Origin: a candidate division KSB1 bacterium
Lineage (GTDB): Bacteria > Zhuqueibacterota > Zhuqueibacteria > Zhuqueibacterales > Zhuqueibacteraceae
DNA length: 64,000 nt
Direction: 5' to 3'
Assembly (NCBI GenBank): GCA_034506255.1
Contig: JAPDPX010000010.1
Coordinates: 1-64,000 of the forward strand
Part shown: piece by piece, positions 33,481 through 42,496 of the stretch
How the letters are laid out: every line of letters starts with the position of its first letter
Numbering within the stretch: position 1 is the stretch's first letter
The notes under the pieces: model-generated
Database searches by the model: none
What the model was told of the DNA's origin: nothing
The model's input: only the letters and a program-made list of their open reading frames with translations
Translations under genes and position numbers: made by a program

Positions 33481-34791
33481 TCACTCCGTGTCGCACGGCG
33501 CGGAGGAATTGACCCTGCCGGCGGCCCGGTCCACCACCGCAGACTCCGGCAGAGTAGACCGCTGCAGCGCGAAGTAGCAGCCGAAATACAAAACACAACA
33601 CAATGATTCGCTGGCCACGCTGCTGATCGCGGCGCCGAGTGCGCCCCAGCGCGGCATGAGCAAATAGTTCAGCACTGCATTGCACGCCACCGCCGCCGCC
33701 ATGATGCCCATGTTCCACGCCGGTTTGCCGGCCTGGAAGAAGACGTAAACCAGCGTCGAATACAACGCCAGCGGGATGATCGACCATACCTGCACACGCA
33801 GTATGGTGGCCGTGCCGGGGAAATCATATGTTTTGGCGATGAGCCAATCTGCCAAAAGGAAAATGCTCACCGCGAGGCTCAAACTGAGCGCCAATTGCAC
33901 CCGCAGGGTCTTCGCGGCCAGCGTGCGCAGTTGTGCCGAGTTTTTCGGCATGCCTGCAATTGCCGGGAAGAACGAAGCAACAATGACGGAGGGCGCGACC
34001 CGCAGCACTTTGACAAAGCTGCCGGCTGCGCCAAACACGCCGACTTCGGCATGGCCGCGCAGCGCCGCCAGCAGCATCACATCCAGGCGATAGTGCAGAA
34101 TGCCGAGCAGGCCCGTGACGAAAAACGGCAGCGCGGTTGCGAAGGATTCGCGTGCAATGGTCCGGTCAAAACCCGGCCCGGCCGCAAGCAAGCTGAAGCC
34201 CTCTTCGCGGCGATACCTCAACCAGAGGGAAATCATCCTGGCAATTTCGAGCAACACCAGCAGCCCGATAATCGTTGGCAGGGCATGACCCGCGCGCAGC
34301 AGACCCCAGCTGGTGAACACCAGCAGCGCGCCATGGCCCACAGTGGCCCACATGGGAAATGCCATTTTCTGCCGGCTGCGAAACGCGGCCTCAAACGTTG
34401 CTCCCAGGCCGCGCGGCAACAGCAGCAAGCCGAAAATCAGAAACAGGCTGCGTTCCTCCGTTTTCTGGAAATAGAAAAAAGAGAAGAGCAGCAACCCCGC
34501 CGTTGCCGCCAGGCCCAGGAGGATTTTCAACAGCAACGTGTTTTTTAAAATGCGGTTTCCGGCCGCCGGCGCGCGTCCCATCTCCTGCACCAATGAAGTC
34601 GATTGCCCGAGATCAACGGCGTATGAAAACGGCATGAGCATGGCCGTGAAGAGAGTATAAAGCCCGAGCGCCTCCCGCCCCAGCGTTCTGGCCAGCAGCA
34701 CGGAGAACGCAAACAACGCGGCCAGCGTGCCGAGATTCATGATCAGAAGACAGGCCGCGTTCTTGAACAGTTTCGACAGAAGGGCGGGCAT
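33481..34791 (-). CDS. Polysaccharide biosynthesis flippase (Wzx/MATE-like)
   Basis: A 436-residue protein with about 12-14 membrane helices of the oligosaccharide flippase (Polysacc_synt) type. The N-terminus LFKNAACLLIMNLGTLAALFAFSVLLARTLG and the following ALGLYTLFTAMLMPF are characteristic, as is GHAEVGVFGAAGSFVKVLRVAPSVI in the middle. It would move a lipid-linked oligosaccharide across the inner membrane, in keeping with the GT2, GT39 and GT87 enzymes nearby. ATG 34791 opens the first amphipathic helix; the frame runs upstream to 34926 without similarity. Confidence 0.85.
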   Translation of the reverse strand: MPALLSKLFKNAACLLIMNLGTLAALFAFSVLLARTLGREALGLYTLFTAMLMPFSYAVDLGQSTSLVQEMGRAPAAGNRILKNTLLLKILLGLAATAGLLLFSFFYFQKTEERSLFLIFGLLLLPRGLGATFEAAFRSRQKMAFPMWATVGHGALLVFTSWGLLRAGHALPTIIGLLVLLEIARMISLWLRYRREEGFSLLAAGPGFDRTIARESFATALPFFVTGLLGILHYRLDVMLLAALRGHAEVGVFGAAGSFVKVLRVAPSVIVASFFPAIAGMPKNSAQLRTLAAKTLRVQLALSLSLAVSIFLLADWLIAKTYDFPGTATILRVQVWSIIPLALYSTLVYVFFQAGKPAWNMGIMAAAVACNAVLNYLLMPRWGALGAAISSVASESLCCVLYFGCYFALQRSTLPESAVVDRAAGRVNSSAPCDTE

Positions 34792-35049
34792 GGGAAAGGG
34801 CCGCTCAGCCGGGAGCCGGCTCTGCGGCGTATTGCTCCGCAGAGTCGATCGCACCACGAAAATTTTTTCGAACGGCGTGCGCCAGGAGAAAAAACAGAAC
34901 CAACATTGCGCTTTGCCCCCTTGCATCCTCGCAGTGACAAATTGGTTTGCAGCTCAATAGCCGCGTCAAGAGTCAGACTGGAGGGATCGGAGGCGGATTT
35001 TCGCAGTATGGCGGAGATGGCATCAATGTGACGGATGGCGCTTTTCGCC

Positions 35050-35352
35050 TCACACGCGGCCGCGCACCTTGGCAAACCACCAGCGCAGGCCGACGAAGAG
35101 AAAGCGCCAGTCACGGAAAAACTCCGGCGGTTTGCCTTCGAAAGCATGGCCGACGAATTGAAAAATCCAGCCGATGACAAACAGGGTCAGCGCCGGCCGC
35201 CAGAGGTTCGCAATAAAGGGCGAGACTATGAACAGCAGCACCGACAGGGCAATCAACGGAATGCCGACGGTGTGACACGCACGATTGACGGGATGCTGGT
35301 GGCTCTGCGCATACTGGCCGATCCATTCGTCCCAGGTTTTTCCGGCGAACAT
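35050..35352 (-). CDS. Mpo1-like/DUF962 membrane protein
   Basis: A complete 100-residue protein. It has the family signature HPVNRACHTVGIPLIALSVL and a second conserved histidine in FQFVGHAFEGKPPEFF, with two to three membrane segments. Eukaryotic Mpo1 is an Fe2+-dependent dioxygenase in alpha-oxidation of 2-hydroxy fatty acids; the bacterial small form is assumed related but untested. It stands alone, reading leftward, between the flippase gene and a radical SAM gene. Confidence 0.88.
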   Translation of the reverse strand: MFAGKTWDEWIGQYAQSHQHPVNRACHTVGIPLIALSVLLFIVSPFIANLWRPALTLFVIGWIFQFVGHAFEGKPPEFFRDWRFLFVGLRWWFAKVRGRV

Positions 35353-35716
35353 GGTGTGCGCTCCCTCTTGAGTTGGGTTGGTGACGACTGCTGCAAAACC
35401 AACAACAGTTGCATTGCCTGTTTGCTTCGCCGCCCGGCATTGATCCTGATGTCATCCGCAACATGCGATCGCGACACCGCAAGCAATCGGCCATCACCGC
35501 CAGTTTCTGCTCCGGTTGGGCGGGCGACTTGTTTTTCGTCTCAACGTGCCGCCTCAGCAGGGCCGAGGCAGGCCACTTCACTGGCCGGACGCTTGCCGCG
35601 CCGCGAGGCTGCCTGGCGTCCTTTGACGAATATGGCTTGCGCCGGCGCTGACCCGCTGCGAATCTTGCGCAATTGCCCGATGTTTTGCAAGCCTGCGGCT
35701 TTTTCCCGCGGCCGCC
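35353..35716. other. Intergenic region without a recognised gene
   Basis: About 360 bases between the Mpo1-like gene and the third B12-radical SAM gene. No credible frame, repeat or strong hairpin was noticed. Confidence 0.4.
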
Positions 35717-37195
35717 TCAATATCTCTCGTACAAACTGAACCCCTTCTTCAATTGCTGCAAACCCCAGTAGGCATACACCTCCAGCGGAAAGCCGAACTT
35801 GTGGCGCTGCACGCGCAGCCGCGCCGTGGGCTTGAGCAGGTTGAGCAGCAGCGTGTGTTTCCAGGAAAAAGCCTTCTCCCCGACTTTGACCTGATGATAG
35901 CCAAAGCGAAGGTATTGCCGGATGGCCTGCAGGCGGCGATGGCCGGCTTCACCCAGCCAGGGCAAATAGGTGACACGCGGGTAAAATTTGGCCCATTCTT
36001 CCAGCGATTGCGGGGCCTGCAGTCCCATCTTCAAACTCACCGGCCACAGCGGCGAGCCGGGATAGGGGGTGAAAATGTTGGTGTAGCAATCGGCCTTGTC
36101 ATAGGCGGAATAGATGCGGTGAATGAGATCGAGGGTGAGACGCAGATCCGCCTCGGTTTCGGCCGGCAGCCCGAAGATGAAGCCGAAGCTGGCGCGGATG
36201 TCCGCCTCTTTGCAGCGCTGCACCGCGGCGAGCGTCTTCTCGGTGTTGGATTTTTTCTCGATCGATTTCAGCACTTCGTCGGAGCCGGATTCCGCACCGA
36301 AGTGAATGCGCACGAGCCCGGCACGGCGGTAGAGGCGGGCCTGCGCGGTGGTCAGCCGCGCCCAGGAATCGGCGCGGTCCTGGATGTACCATTGGAAGGG
36401 CACCGCCGCACGCACGAAGCCCTCGGCGATCTGCAGGCTGCGCTCGCGCGAGGCGAAAAAAAGATCATCGATGATGCCCACCAGTCCCAGGCGGTATTTG
36501 CGCACGAGATAGGTAACTTCGTCGACCACCTGCTCGACCGGCAGCACGTCGAGATTGCGGCCGTACACCGAGGCGTTGGAGCAATAGCTGCAGTTGTAGG
36601 GGCAGCCGTGGCTGGAGGAATACATGATCCAGCGCATGCCGTGCAGGGCCTGGTAGCGATCGTAATCAATCAGCTCATAGCCGGGAATGCGGCTGGGCAG
36701 CTCGGCGACGCGCGGATAATGGCGGGCGGGATTCCACTGGATGTGGTCGCCCTCCTTCCAGAGAATGCCGGTCACGTCCGCCAGGGGGGCGCCTTCGGCA
36801 AAATGTTGCGCCAGCTCCAGCATGGTCATTTCGCCCTGGCGCAAGGCTACAACATCGACGAAGGAAGCCTTCAGGGTTTGTTCCGGCAGAATCGAAGGAT
36901 GCCAGCCGCCCAGCACGATGGGGACGCCGGGATATTTTTCCTTGACCGCACGGCCCACCTGCACCGCGCCATCGATCATCGAGCCGGTGATGAAGGACAT
37001 GCCCAGGCAGAGGGCATCATCCATTTCGCGCAACACGGCGTTGACGTAATCCGGCTCGAGCGCCGCATCGATGATTTTGACCTCGAAGCCGGCAGTGACC
37101 AGCGGTCCGGCGATGGCAATGAGTGCCAGCGGCGGGCAGGCTTCGTCGCTGCCGTAGGAGGGAAAAAAGAAAACGACTTTTTTCTTGCGGGACAT
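35717..37195 (-). CDS. B12-binding radical SAM protein, no. 3
   Basis: A 492-residue class B radical SAM enzyme. The cobalamin domain starts KKVVFFFPSYGSDEACPPLALIAIAG and includes IVLGGWHPSILPEQTL. The cluster motif is GCPYNCSYC (Cys198, Cys202, Cys205). Later come GIIDDLFFASRERS, IHFGAESGSDEVLKSIEKKS and FTPYPGSPLWP. It belongs with nos. 4 and 5, which share the GGW/Y-HPS/FPS and YPGSPL marks, rather than with the BchE-like nos. 1 and 2. ATG 37195 begins a normal domain; the frame upstream runs into repeat copy B and is not coding. It is separated by 630 bases from the amidohydrolase-methyltransferase-radical SAM operon. Confidence 0.86.
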   Translation of the reverse strand: MSRKKKVVFFFPSYGSDEACPPLALIAIAGPLVTAGFEVKIIDAALEPDYVNAVLREMDDALCLGMSFITGSMIDGAVQVGRAVKEKYPGVPIVLGGWHPSILPEQTLKASFVDVVALRQGEMTMLELAQHFAEGAPLADVTGILWKEGDHIQWNPARHYPRVAELPSRIPGYELIDYDRYQALHGMRWIMYSSSHGCPYNCSYCSNASVYGRNLDVLPVEQVVDEVTYLVRKYRLGLVGIIDDLFFASRERSLQIAEGFVRAAVPFQWYIQDRADSWARLTTAQARLYRRAGLVRIHFGAESGSDEVLKSIEKKSNTEKTLAAVQRCKEADIRASFGFIFGLPAETEADLRLTLDLIHRIYSAYDKADCYTNIFTPYPGSPLWPVSLKMGLQAPQSLEEWAKFYPRVTYLPWLGEAGHRRLQAIRQYLRFGYHQVKVGEKAFSWKHTLLLNLLKPTARLRVQRHKFGFPLEVYAYWGLQQLKKGFSLYERY

Positions 37196-37270
37196 GGGAA
37201 GCGATCCTCGAAAGCAAAACGACGGTAATCTCTCGGTAGCATGAATGTGTGGAGCGGCACAGGCATCCCT

Positions 37271-37600
37271 GCCCAATGCTGCTGACTTTTTCCCAGCAAT
37301 AAAATCCAAAAGCCAAAACACGCAGGGACATGAAGCCGCAGAGGTTTCGCAAAGAATAATCGTTCCGCCACGGTTTGACGGTGGCTTTATCTTGCGATCA
37401 TGCGGAGGCTCTCGGCAGATCTGCCACGGCCAAGCCGTGGCAGATCGAAAAGGGACGCAACTGTCACCGTAAAGATTTTTGAACCATGCAGCCCACCAAG
37501 AGCACGAGCCAAAATCTGGTGGCCTGTGCGGTTTTTGTGGTGCTGAGACTTGTTGTACGGCAAGTGCGGCAGAAAAACCCTTTGCGGGAGAGTTTTTTGC
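37271..37600 (-). repeat. Dispersed intergenic repeat family 1, copy B
   Basis: Read on the minus strand this aligns along its whole length with 4310-4647. Shared blocks include tgatcgcaagataaagccac, gtcaaaccgtggcggaacg, ggcttttggattttat and a GATCTGCCACGG/CCGTGGCAGATC hairpin. It fills about half of the 37196-37826 gap; the remaining bases show no gene. Confidence 0.75.
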
Positions 37601-37826
37601 TTTGTTTGTGACATTGGGCATCCCCGCCTGCAGACCAGATGTCTGCGCCACCGTTCCTGCATGTAACTGAGGCATTACCAACAAAGCTGATTTGGCATCG
37701 GGCGGCGTGGCTTGAAAAACGCTCCACCACGATCCGGCTGTGGCCTCGGGCAGCAGCATCCCATCTCCCGGCCACGGCAAAACCTTGTTGCACGGCTTCG
37801 TCAAAACTCGCGAGCGTCAGGCGGCT

Positions 37827-39044
37827 TCACAAGATTTCCAAGCCCGGTTCGGTCACCGCCGCACGCTTCAGGCGTTGCGCGATGGCGGCCGCCAGCAGTT
37901 TTTCAACACCGTCAACTCTGGCGCGCACAGTGGCCACTTTCGCGGCAGCAAAAACCGGGGCCATGTCCACATCCCCGAGACGAGGCCGCCCGGCAATCAT
38001 CACTAGGCGAAGCGCTGCACGTCTGGCGGTCACCAGTGCGCCGAAGGGATCGCCGCCGCGCGCGGGAAAAACCACCAAATCCGCGGGCCCGCCGGGGGCG
38101 AGGCGGCCGGCCCGCGGCAGGCGCAGAATTCTTGCGGCATCACTGCTCACCATGCGAAAGAGCGCCCTGGCATCGACTTGCCGGGTGGCATGCGCAATCT
38201 GCAATTCCGCCAGCAAATCCTGCTCACCGCTCAGGCGCGAATCGCTGCCCAGCGCCACCCGCCCGGCGGCCGCCAGTTCCGCCACCTGCGCGGTTTCTCC
38301 GAACAGAAATTGATTGGAGGACGGACACCAAATCAATGCTCCGCCACGGTCGATCACACGTGCGCGATCGGCAGCGGTGAGGCCGACGCCGTGCACGAGC
38401 ACCGTGTTGGCCTGCAGGCATCCCAGTTCCTGCAGGCGCGTCAATTCCGCCGCGGCCGCGGCATCAATGCCTTCGGCGAGATGGATGATCCAGGGCCAGC
38501 CGCGCGGTGTGCGTCGATACGCCGCCGCGACCTTTTCGCCGTCAATCAAGAGCGAATGGCTGTGGCGAAATTTTTTGACCACGCGCACCGGAAAGCCGTG
38601 GTCGAGCGCGCGCTGCCAGGGATTGTGATGGCACACCGTGGTGACGCCACTGAGCAAATTCTTGATCCCACCGATCCACAAGCGATCCGCGACCGGAATG
38701 GCCAGCGGCCCGCGCAGATCCGGATCCGTCGCGAAGCGCGGCTGAAAGTCGGCAATCCACTCCGCGACATTGCGATGGTGCGCGCGCCATTTCAGGCGCT
38801 GGAAGCAGTTGAATTCGAGATGATCATGGGCGTTGATCAGGCCGGGCGCAAGCAGATCGCCGCCGAGATCGACAATCAGATCGCCGCGGCCGGGCACGGC
38901 GTCGATCGCATCCACGCGGCCATGCCGGAGGCGCAACGAGGTGGCGATGATGCCCTGTTCGCCCAGGAGGGCGGCGTTGATGAAGGTGAGGGAAGCCTCG
39001 CGACCACGGTTGCCGATCAAAGAAAGCAGAGGGCGACCCGGCAT
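37827..39044 (-). CDS. Amidohydrolase family protein
   Basis: A 405-residue metal-dependent hydrolase of the amidohydrolase superfamily. Ligand motifs are APGLINAHDHLEFN (HxH), WIIHLAEGIDAAAA, TVLVHGVGL and ALGSDSRLSGEQDLL (catalytic Asp), with the composite beta domain split between N- and C-termini (GGPADLVVFPAR). It resembles cytosine/guanine deaminases and chlorohydrolases, but the substrate is unknown. It lies 6 bases after the methyltransferase gene in a tight leftward operon with B12-radical SAM no. 4, so it may act on the same pathway intermediate (inference). Confidence 0.85.
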   Translation of the reverse strand: MPGRPLLSLIGNRGREASLTFINAALLGEQGIIATSLRLRHGRVDAIDAVPGRGDLIVDLGGDLLAPGLINAHDHLEFNCFQRLKWRAHHRNVAEWIADFQPRFATDPDLRGPLAIPVADRLWIGGIKNLLSGVTTVCHHNPWQRALDHGFPVRVVKKFRHSHSLLIDGEKVAAAYRRTPRGWPWIIHLAEGIDAAAAAELTRLQELGCLQANTVLVHGVGLTAADRARVIDRGGALIWCPSSNQFLFGETAQVAELAAAGRVALGSDSRLSGEQDLLAELQIAHATRQVDARALFRMVSSDAARILRLPRAGRLAPGGPADLVVFPARGGDPFGALVTARRAALRLVMIAGRPRLGDVDMAPVFAAAKVATVRARVDGVEKLLAAAIAQRLKRAAVTEPGLEIL

Positions 39045-39050
39045 GTCATC

Positions 39051-39830
39051 TCACCCGCGATTTTCGCCCCGCATTTTATTTGCCCGAATCACCAGCACCG
39101 CCGGGAACCCCCGCCAGCGATGCGCGACGGCGATTTTCGGCTCGTGCACGACGGTAATCTGCAAGCCGGCGGCGTGGCAGGCCGCGACATGATCTGCAAA
39201 CCCGTGCATGAAGTGGCGCACCGTGTATTCCCTGCCGTCCCGGTCATGAAAGGTTCGCCGCCAGCCGGCAAGAGCGCCGAATGGATGAAAATCCGAATAG
39301 AGCAATTCACCGCCGGCGCGCAGGACGCGGGCGATTTCGGCAAGGACGGCGTGCAAATTTTCCACATGCCCGACCGCCAAACCGCACACCACGAGATCGA
39401 ACGACTCTGCGGCCAGCGGCAGTGCCCGCAGATCACCCTGCAGCAGTTGATGATGATGTGCCGAGGCGGCCGCCAGCATTTCCCGTGAAAAATCCAGACC
39501 GAGCACCTGCGCCGCGCCGCGTTGGCGCAGAATGTTGAGATAACGCCCGCTGCCACAGGCGAGATCGAGGCAGTTTTTGTTGCGCACCCCGGGCAGCAGC
39601 GCGAGCATCGCCGCCTGCTCCATTTCCATGAAGAGATTGTGCGGCGCGGGGGGATAAGTTGCCGCCCAGCGCGCATAGGCGGCGGCGGGTTCGAGGAGAT
39701 TGCCGCTTTGCGGCAATTCGGCGCCGTTCGTCAGGCTGCCGGAATCTTGGGCGGATGCGGCAGCGCGGCCGAACCTCACAAGCCGCCTGCGGGATGACAC
39801 CATGAGGTAGTCATGTAAACGGGCAAACAT
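39051..39830 (-). CDS. Class I SAM-dependent methyltransferase
   Basis: A 259-residue enzyme with a clear SAM fold: NCLDLACGSGRYLNIL (motif I), QVLGLDFSREMLAAA, GDLRALPLAAESFDLVVCGLAVGHV and ARVLRAGGELLYSDFHP. It has a 50-residue N-terminal extension. Its stop and start lie 6 and 3 bases from its neighbours (amidohydrolase downstream, radical SAM upstream), so all three are surely one operon. It may methylate the product of the neighbouring radical SAM enzyme. Confidence 0.86.
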   Translation of the reverse strand: MFARLHDYLMVSSRRRLVRFGRAAASAQDSGSLTNGAELPQSGNLLEPAAAYARWAATYPPAPHNLFMEMEQAAMLALLPGVRNKNCLDLACGSGRYLNILRQRGAAQVLGLDFSREMLAAASAHHHQLLQGDLRALPLAAESFDLVVCGLAVGHVENLHAVLAEIARVLRAGGELLYSDFHPFGALAGWRRTFHDRDGREYTVRHFMHGFADHVAACHAAGLQITVVHEPKIAVAHRWRGFPAVLVIRANKMRGENRG

Positions 39831-39833
39831 GTC

Positions 39834-41303
39834 TCAAAACCCGGTGGTCTCCGGCCGCTGATAGCCGAAGAATTTGTGAAAGGCGCGCAGTTCGAAAGGG
39901 TAATGATAGAATTTCAGGTGATAACGCCAGCCACCCAGGCTGCGCAGCACGATGCGCTTGCAGCGATTCATGTTTCTGTCGGTCACCGTGGGATAGTAGG
40001 CGTTGAGCACGCTTTCGAAATCACGCACCCGTTGACGCAGGCGCGGGTTGAGCCACGGCAGGCTGGGGTCGCGGCGGATCGAGAAATGGCGCCAGTCGCC
40101 GCTCACCCACTCGCTGAGCGTGTCGGGGAATTTGAAGCCCAGGGCGCGTGCCTCCTGGTAAAGCGTGCCGTCGTGCGGCACCGGGGTGTAGAGATAGAGG
40201 ATCACTTCGGTGGCGGGATTGACGCGTTTGAGGCGGCGGATGAATGCGATCGTGTTCTCGATGTCGGCCAGCGGCTCGGGCGGATTGCCCATCACGAAGG
40301 AAAACTCCGGCACGATGCCGTAGGATTTCATGCGCCGGGCAAGCGCCACCGTTTGCTCCACTTTGAACCGGCCGCCCTTGTTCATGCGCTGCAGCAGTTC
40401 CTCCGAGCCGGTTTCGGCACCACTGAACACCATTTTCAGGCCGCTGGCTTTCATTTTTTGCCAGGTGGTGTCGGCGTAGCGCATCAACTCGTCGACCCGG
40501 CCCAGCGCCCACCAGTTGATGCGCAGCGGGGTGATGCGTTCGCAGAATTCCGCCACCCGCGGCTCGGAAATGAAAAAATCCATGTCATGAAACTGTATGG
40601 CGTCGATGCCGAACTGCCGGTGTTGCTGCTGTACGATGCGCGCCAGCCGGGCGGCGGATTGCGCCAGCCAGCGCTGCTTGACCATGTCCACCACCGCACA
40701 AAAGTTGCAGGCGAACGGGCAGCCGAACGAGGAGTTGTGCGTGCCGACGCGCCGGCCCAGGTAGCCGGCGTAGAGATAGCGCGCCATCGCGACTTTGTGA
40801 TAAGGCCAGTCCGGCAGTTTGTCGAGCGGGATGAGCGGACGATGGGGATTGTGTTTGATGCCGCCGTTTTCCTTGTAGCTTAAGCCTGCAATGGCAGCAA
40901 GGTCGCCGCCGTGGGTGAGCACGCGCATGAGCTCGAGCAGTGTCTGTTCGCCCTGGCTGTGAATGCAAAAGTCGATATAATCCTCGCGCAAACAGGTGTC
41001 GCTGTGTTGCGAGGGGAAATAGCCGCCCCAAATGATCGGAACCTGCGGCAGGGCGCGCTTCACCTGCTGCGCGTGCGGCACGGCATGGTTCAACTGCGGG
41101 CCGGGCATGACAGTGAAGCCGATGGCCCGGGCCTTCTTTTCCTTGGCGAGGGCAACGATGCGGGCGACGGGATCATCCAGCAAATTGCCGTCGACGATTT
41201 CATAGTCGAATTCGCCCTCCAGCAGCGCGGCGACCGCGAGCAGCGACATCGGCAAATGCGGCTTTTTCGAGGGCGTGCTGGGAGGATTGTAGAGGATGAT
41301 CAT
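39834..41303 (-). CDS. B12-binding radical SAM protein, no. 4
   Basis: A 489-residue class B radical SAM enzyme. The cobalamin domain starts MIILYNPPSTPSKKPHLPMSL and contains IIWGGYFPSQHSDTCL. The cluster motif is GCPFACNFC (Cys195, Cys199, Cys202). Further marks are FHDMDFFISEPRV, MVFSGAETGSEELLQRMNKG and YTPVPHDGTLYQEA. The C-terminus is long and basic. It is first in the operon with the methyltransferase and the amidohydrolase. The upstream endonuclease gene ends about 150 bases away, so a promoter probably lies in 41304-41453. Confidence 0.86.
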   Translation of the reverse strand: MIILYNPPSTPSKKPHLPMSLLAVAALLEGEFDYEIVDGNLLDDPVARIVALAKEKKARAIGFTVMPGPQLNHAVPHAQQVKRALPQVPIIWGGYFPSQHSDTCLREDYIDFCIHSQGEQTLLELMRVLTHGGDLAAIAGLSYKENGGIKHNPHRPLIPLDKLPDWPYHKVAMARYLYAGYLGRRVGTHNSSFGCPFACNFCAVVDMVKQRWLAQSAARLARIVQQQHRQFGIDAIQFHDMDFFISEPRVAEFCERITPLRINWWALGRVDELMRYADTTWQKMKASGLKMVFSGAETGSEELLQRMNKGGRFKVEQTVALARRMKSYGIVPEFSFVMGNPPEPLADIENTIAFIRRLKRVNPATEVILYLYTPVPHDGTLYQEARALGFKFPDTLSEWVSGDWRHFSIRRDPSLPWLNPRLRQRVRDFESVLNAYYPTVTDRNMNRCKRIVLRSLGGWRYHLKFYHYPFELRAFHKFFGYQRPETTGF

Positions 41304-41453
41304 AAAACGCTGAAGTTGGTATCGGAAAAGCTGAAGGCCCTGTCACTTCGCAAGATGCGCCCGGGCTTTTGCTTTTTTTCGGGAGTACTGTGCACAACAC
41401 CGGGTGCTCCACAAGATCCGCCGGCATGCCCCTGCGGCCGGGTGGTCAAACAA

Positions 41454-42449
41454 CTACGGCAGCTCGAATTCCGCCACCACCGGCGCATGATCAGATTCGG
41501 GAAATTCCACGTCGGTGCGGAAGGCACCGGATTCATCCGGCAGGGTTTCGTTGTGGATTTCGGTGCCGCGATAATACGCCAGCAGCGGCCGCGAGACGAG
41601 AATGTGATCGAGCATCATGCCCCGGCCGAGGTGTAAAAAGCTGTAGCGCGCGGAGGCGGGCACGGACAGCTCGCAGGGGGCGAGCACCCGCGCCAGCAGC
41701 GCGGGATTGCCGGTGTCTTCCACCTGCCCGCGAATGGCATGTATTGGCACGTCGTCGAGATCGGCGTTGAAATCACCGGCCACGACAATCAGGGCTTCTT
41801 CGCCGGCGGCCAGGGCTGCATCGAAAAGCTGATCGATCAGCATGCGCGTTTCCAGCGCCTGGCCGACGCGTTTCATCGACGAAATGAAATATCCCTCCGC
41901 CCACCCCGCCACCGTGCGCCATTTGTCCTGGGTGATCTGTTGTCCCGGAATATTGCCCGGCACTTTCGATTTCAAATGCAGATTGATGACGTGCAGTTTG
42001 CGGCCGCCGCCGAGATCGAGCGTGACGTGCAGAATCGGCCGCTCCCAGGTTACGGCTTTCGCTTCGGTTTCGGCGGGGATCGCCGTCATCTTGCGATAAA
42101 GCGGTTCGCGCGCATAATCATGGCGAATCTGTTGCTGGGCGATCACCGGGAAGCGGCTGACGACGACCAGGTTGCGTTCGTCATAGGCCTGGTTGTTGCT
42201 GGTGCGGGTGTATGCGAGATGATAAGCCGCGTAAGGCGTGTTTTGCAGCAATCGTTGCAGGGCCGGCAATTGCCGCGGCTGGCCGGTTTGCTCCTGGCCG
42301 TTGACTTCCTGCAGGCAGAGAACATCGGCGCGCAAACGCTGCAATTGCGGCCGCATCACCGCGATGCGGTCCGCCAGGGTGGGGGATTGGCCGGGCTTGT
42401 CGTCGAAATTCTCCAGGTTGAATGTTGCCAGGCGCAGTGAAATTGCCAT
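41454..42449 (-). CDS. Endonuclease/exonuclease/phosphatase family protein
   Basis: A 331-residue protein of the EEP superfamily. Its catalytic motifs are LRLATFNLENF at the N-terminus, ADVLCLQEVNGQE (metal Glu), VINLHLKSK, VAGDFNADLDD and the final ESDHAPVVAEF (His-acid pair). Such enzymes cleave phosphodiester bonds in nucleic acids, inositol phosphates or lipids. No signal peptide is evident. ATG 42449 has an AAGGAG site about seven bases upstream. It lies 47 bases downstream of radical SAM no. 5 on the same strand. Confidence 0.87.
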   Translation of the reverse strand: MAISLRLATFNLENFDDKPGQSPTLADRIAVMRPQLQRLRADVLCLQEVNGQEQTGQPRQLPALQRLLQNTPYAAYHLAYTRTSNNQAYDERNLVVVSRFPVIAQQQIRHDYAREPLYRKMTAIPAETEAKAVTWERPILHVTLDLGGGRKLHVINLHLKSKVPGNIPGQQITQDKWRTVAGWAEGYFISSMKRVGQALETRMLIDQLFDAALAAGEEALIVVAGDFNADLDDVPIHAIRGQVEDTGNPALLARVLAPCELSVPASARYSFLHLGRGMMLDHILVSRPLLAYYRGTEIHNETLPDESGAFRTDVEFPESDHAPVVAEFELP

Positions 42450-42496
42450 GCTTCTTCTCCTTTTGCAGACACTTCGGGAAAATGCCGGGCGGCGTT

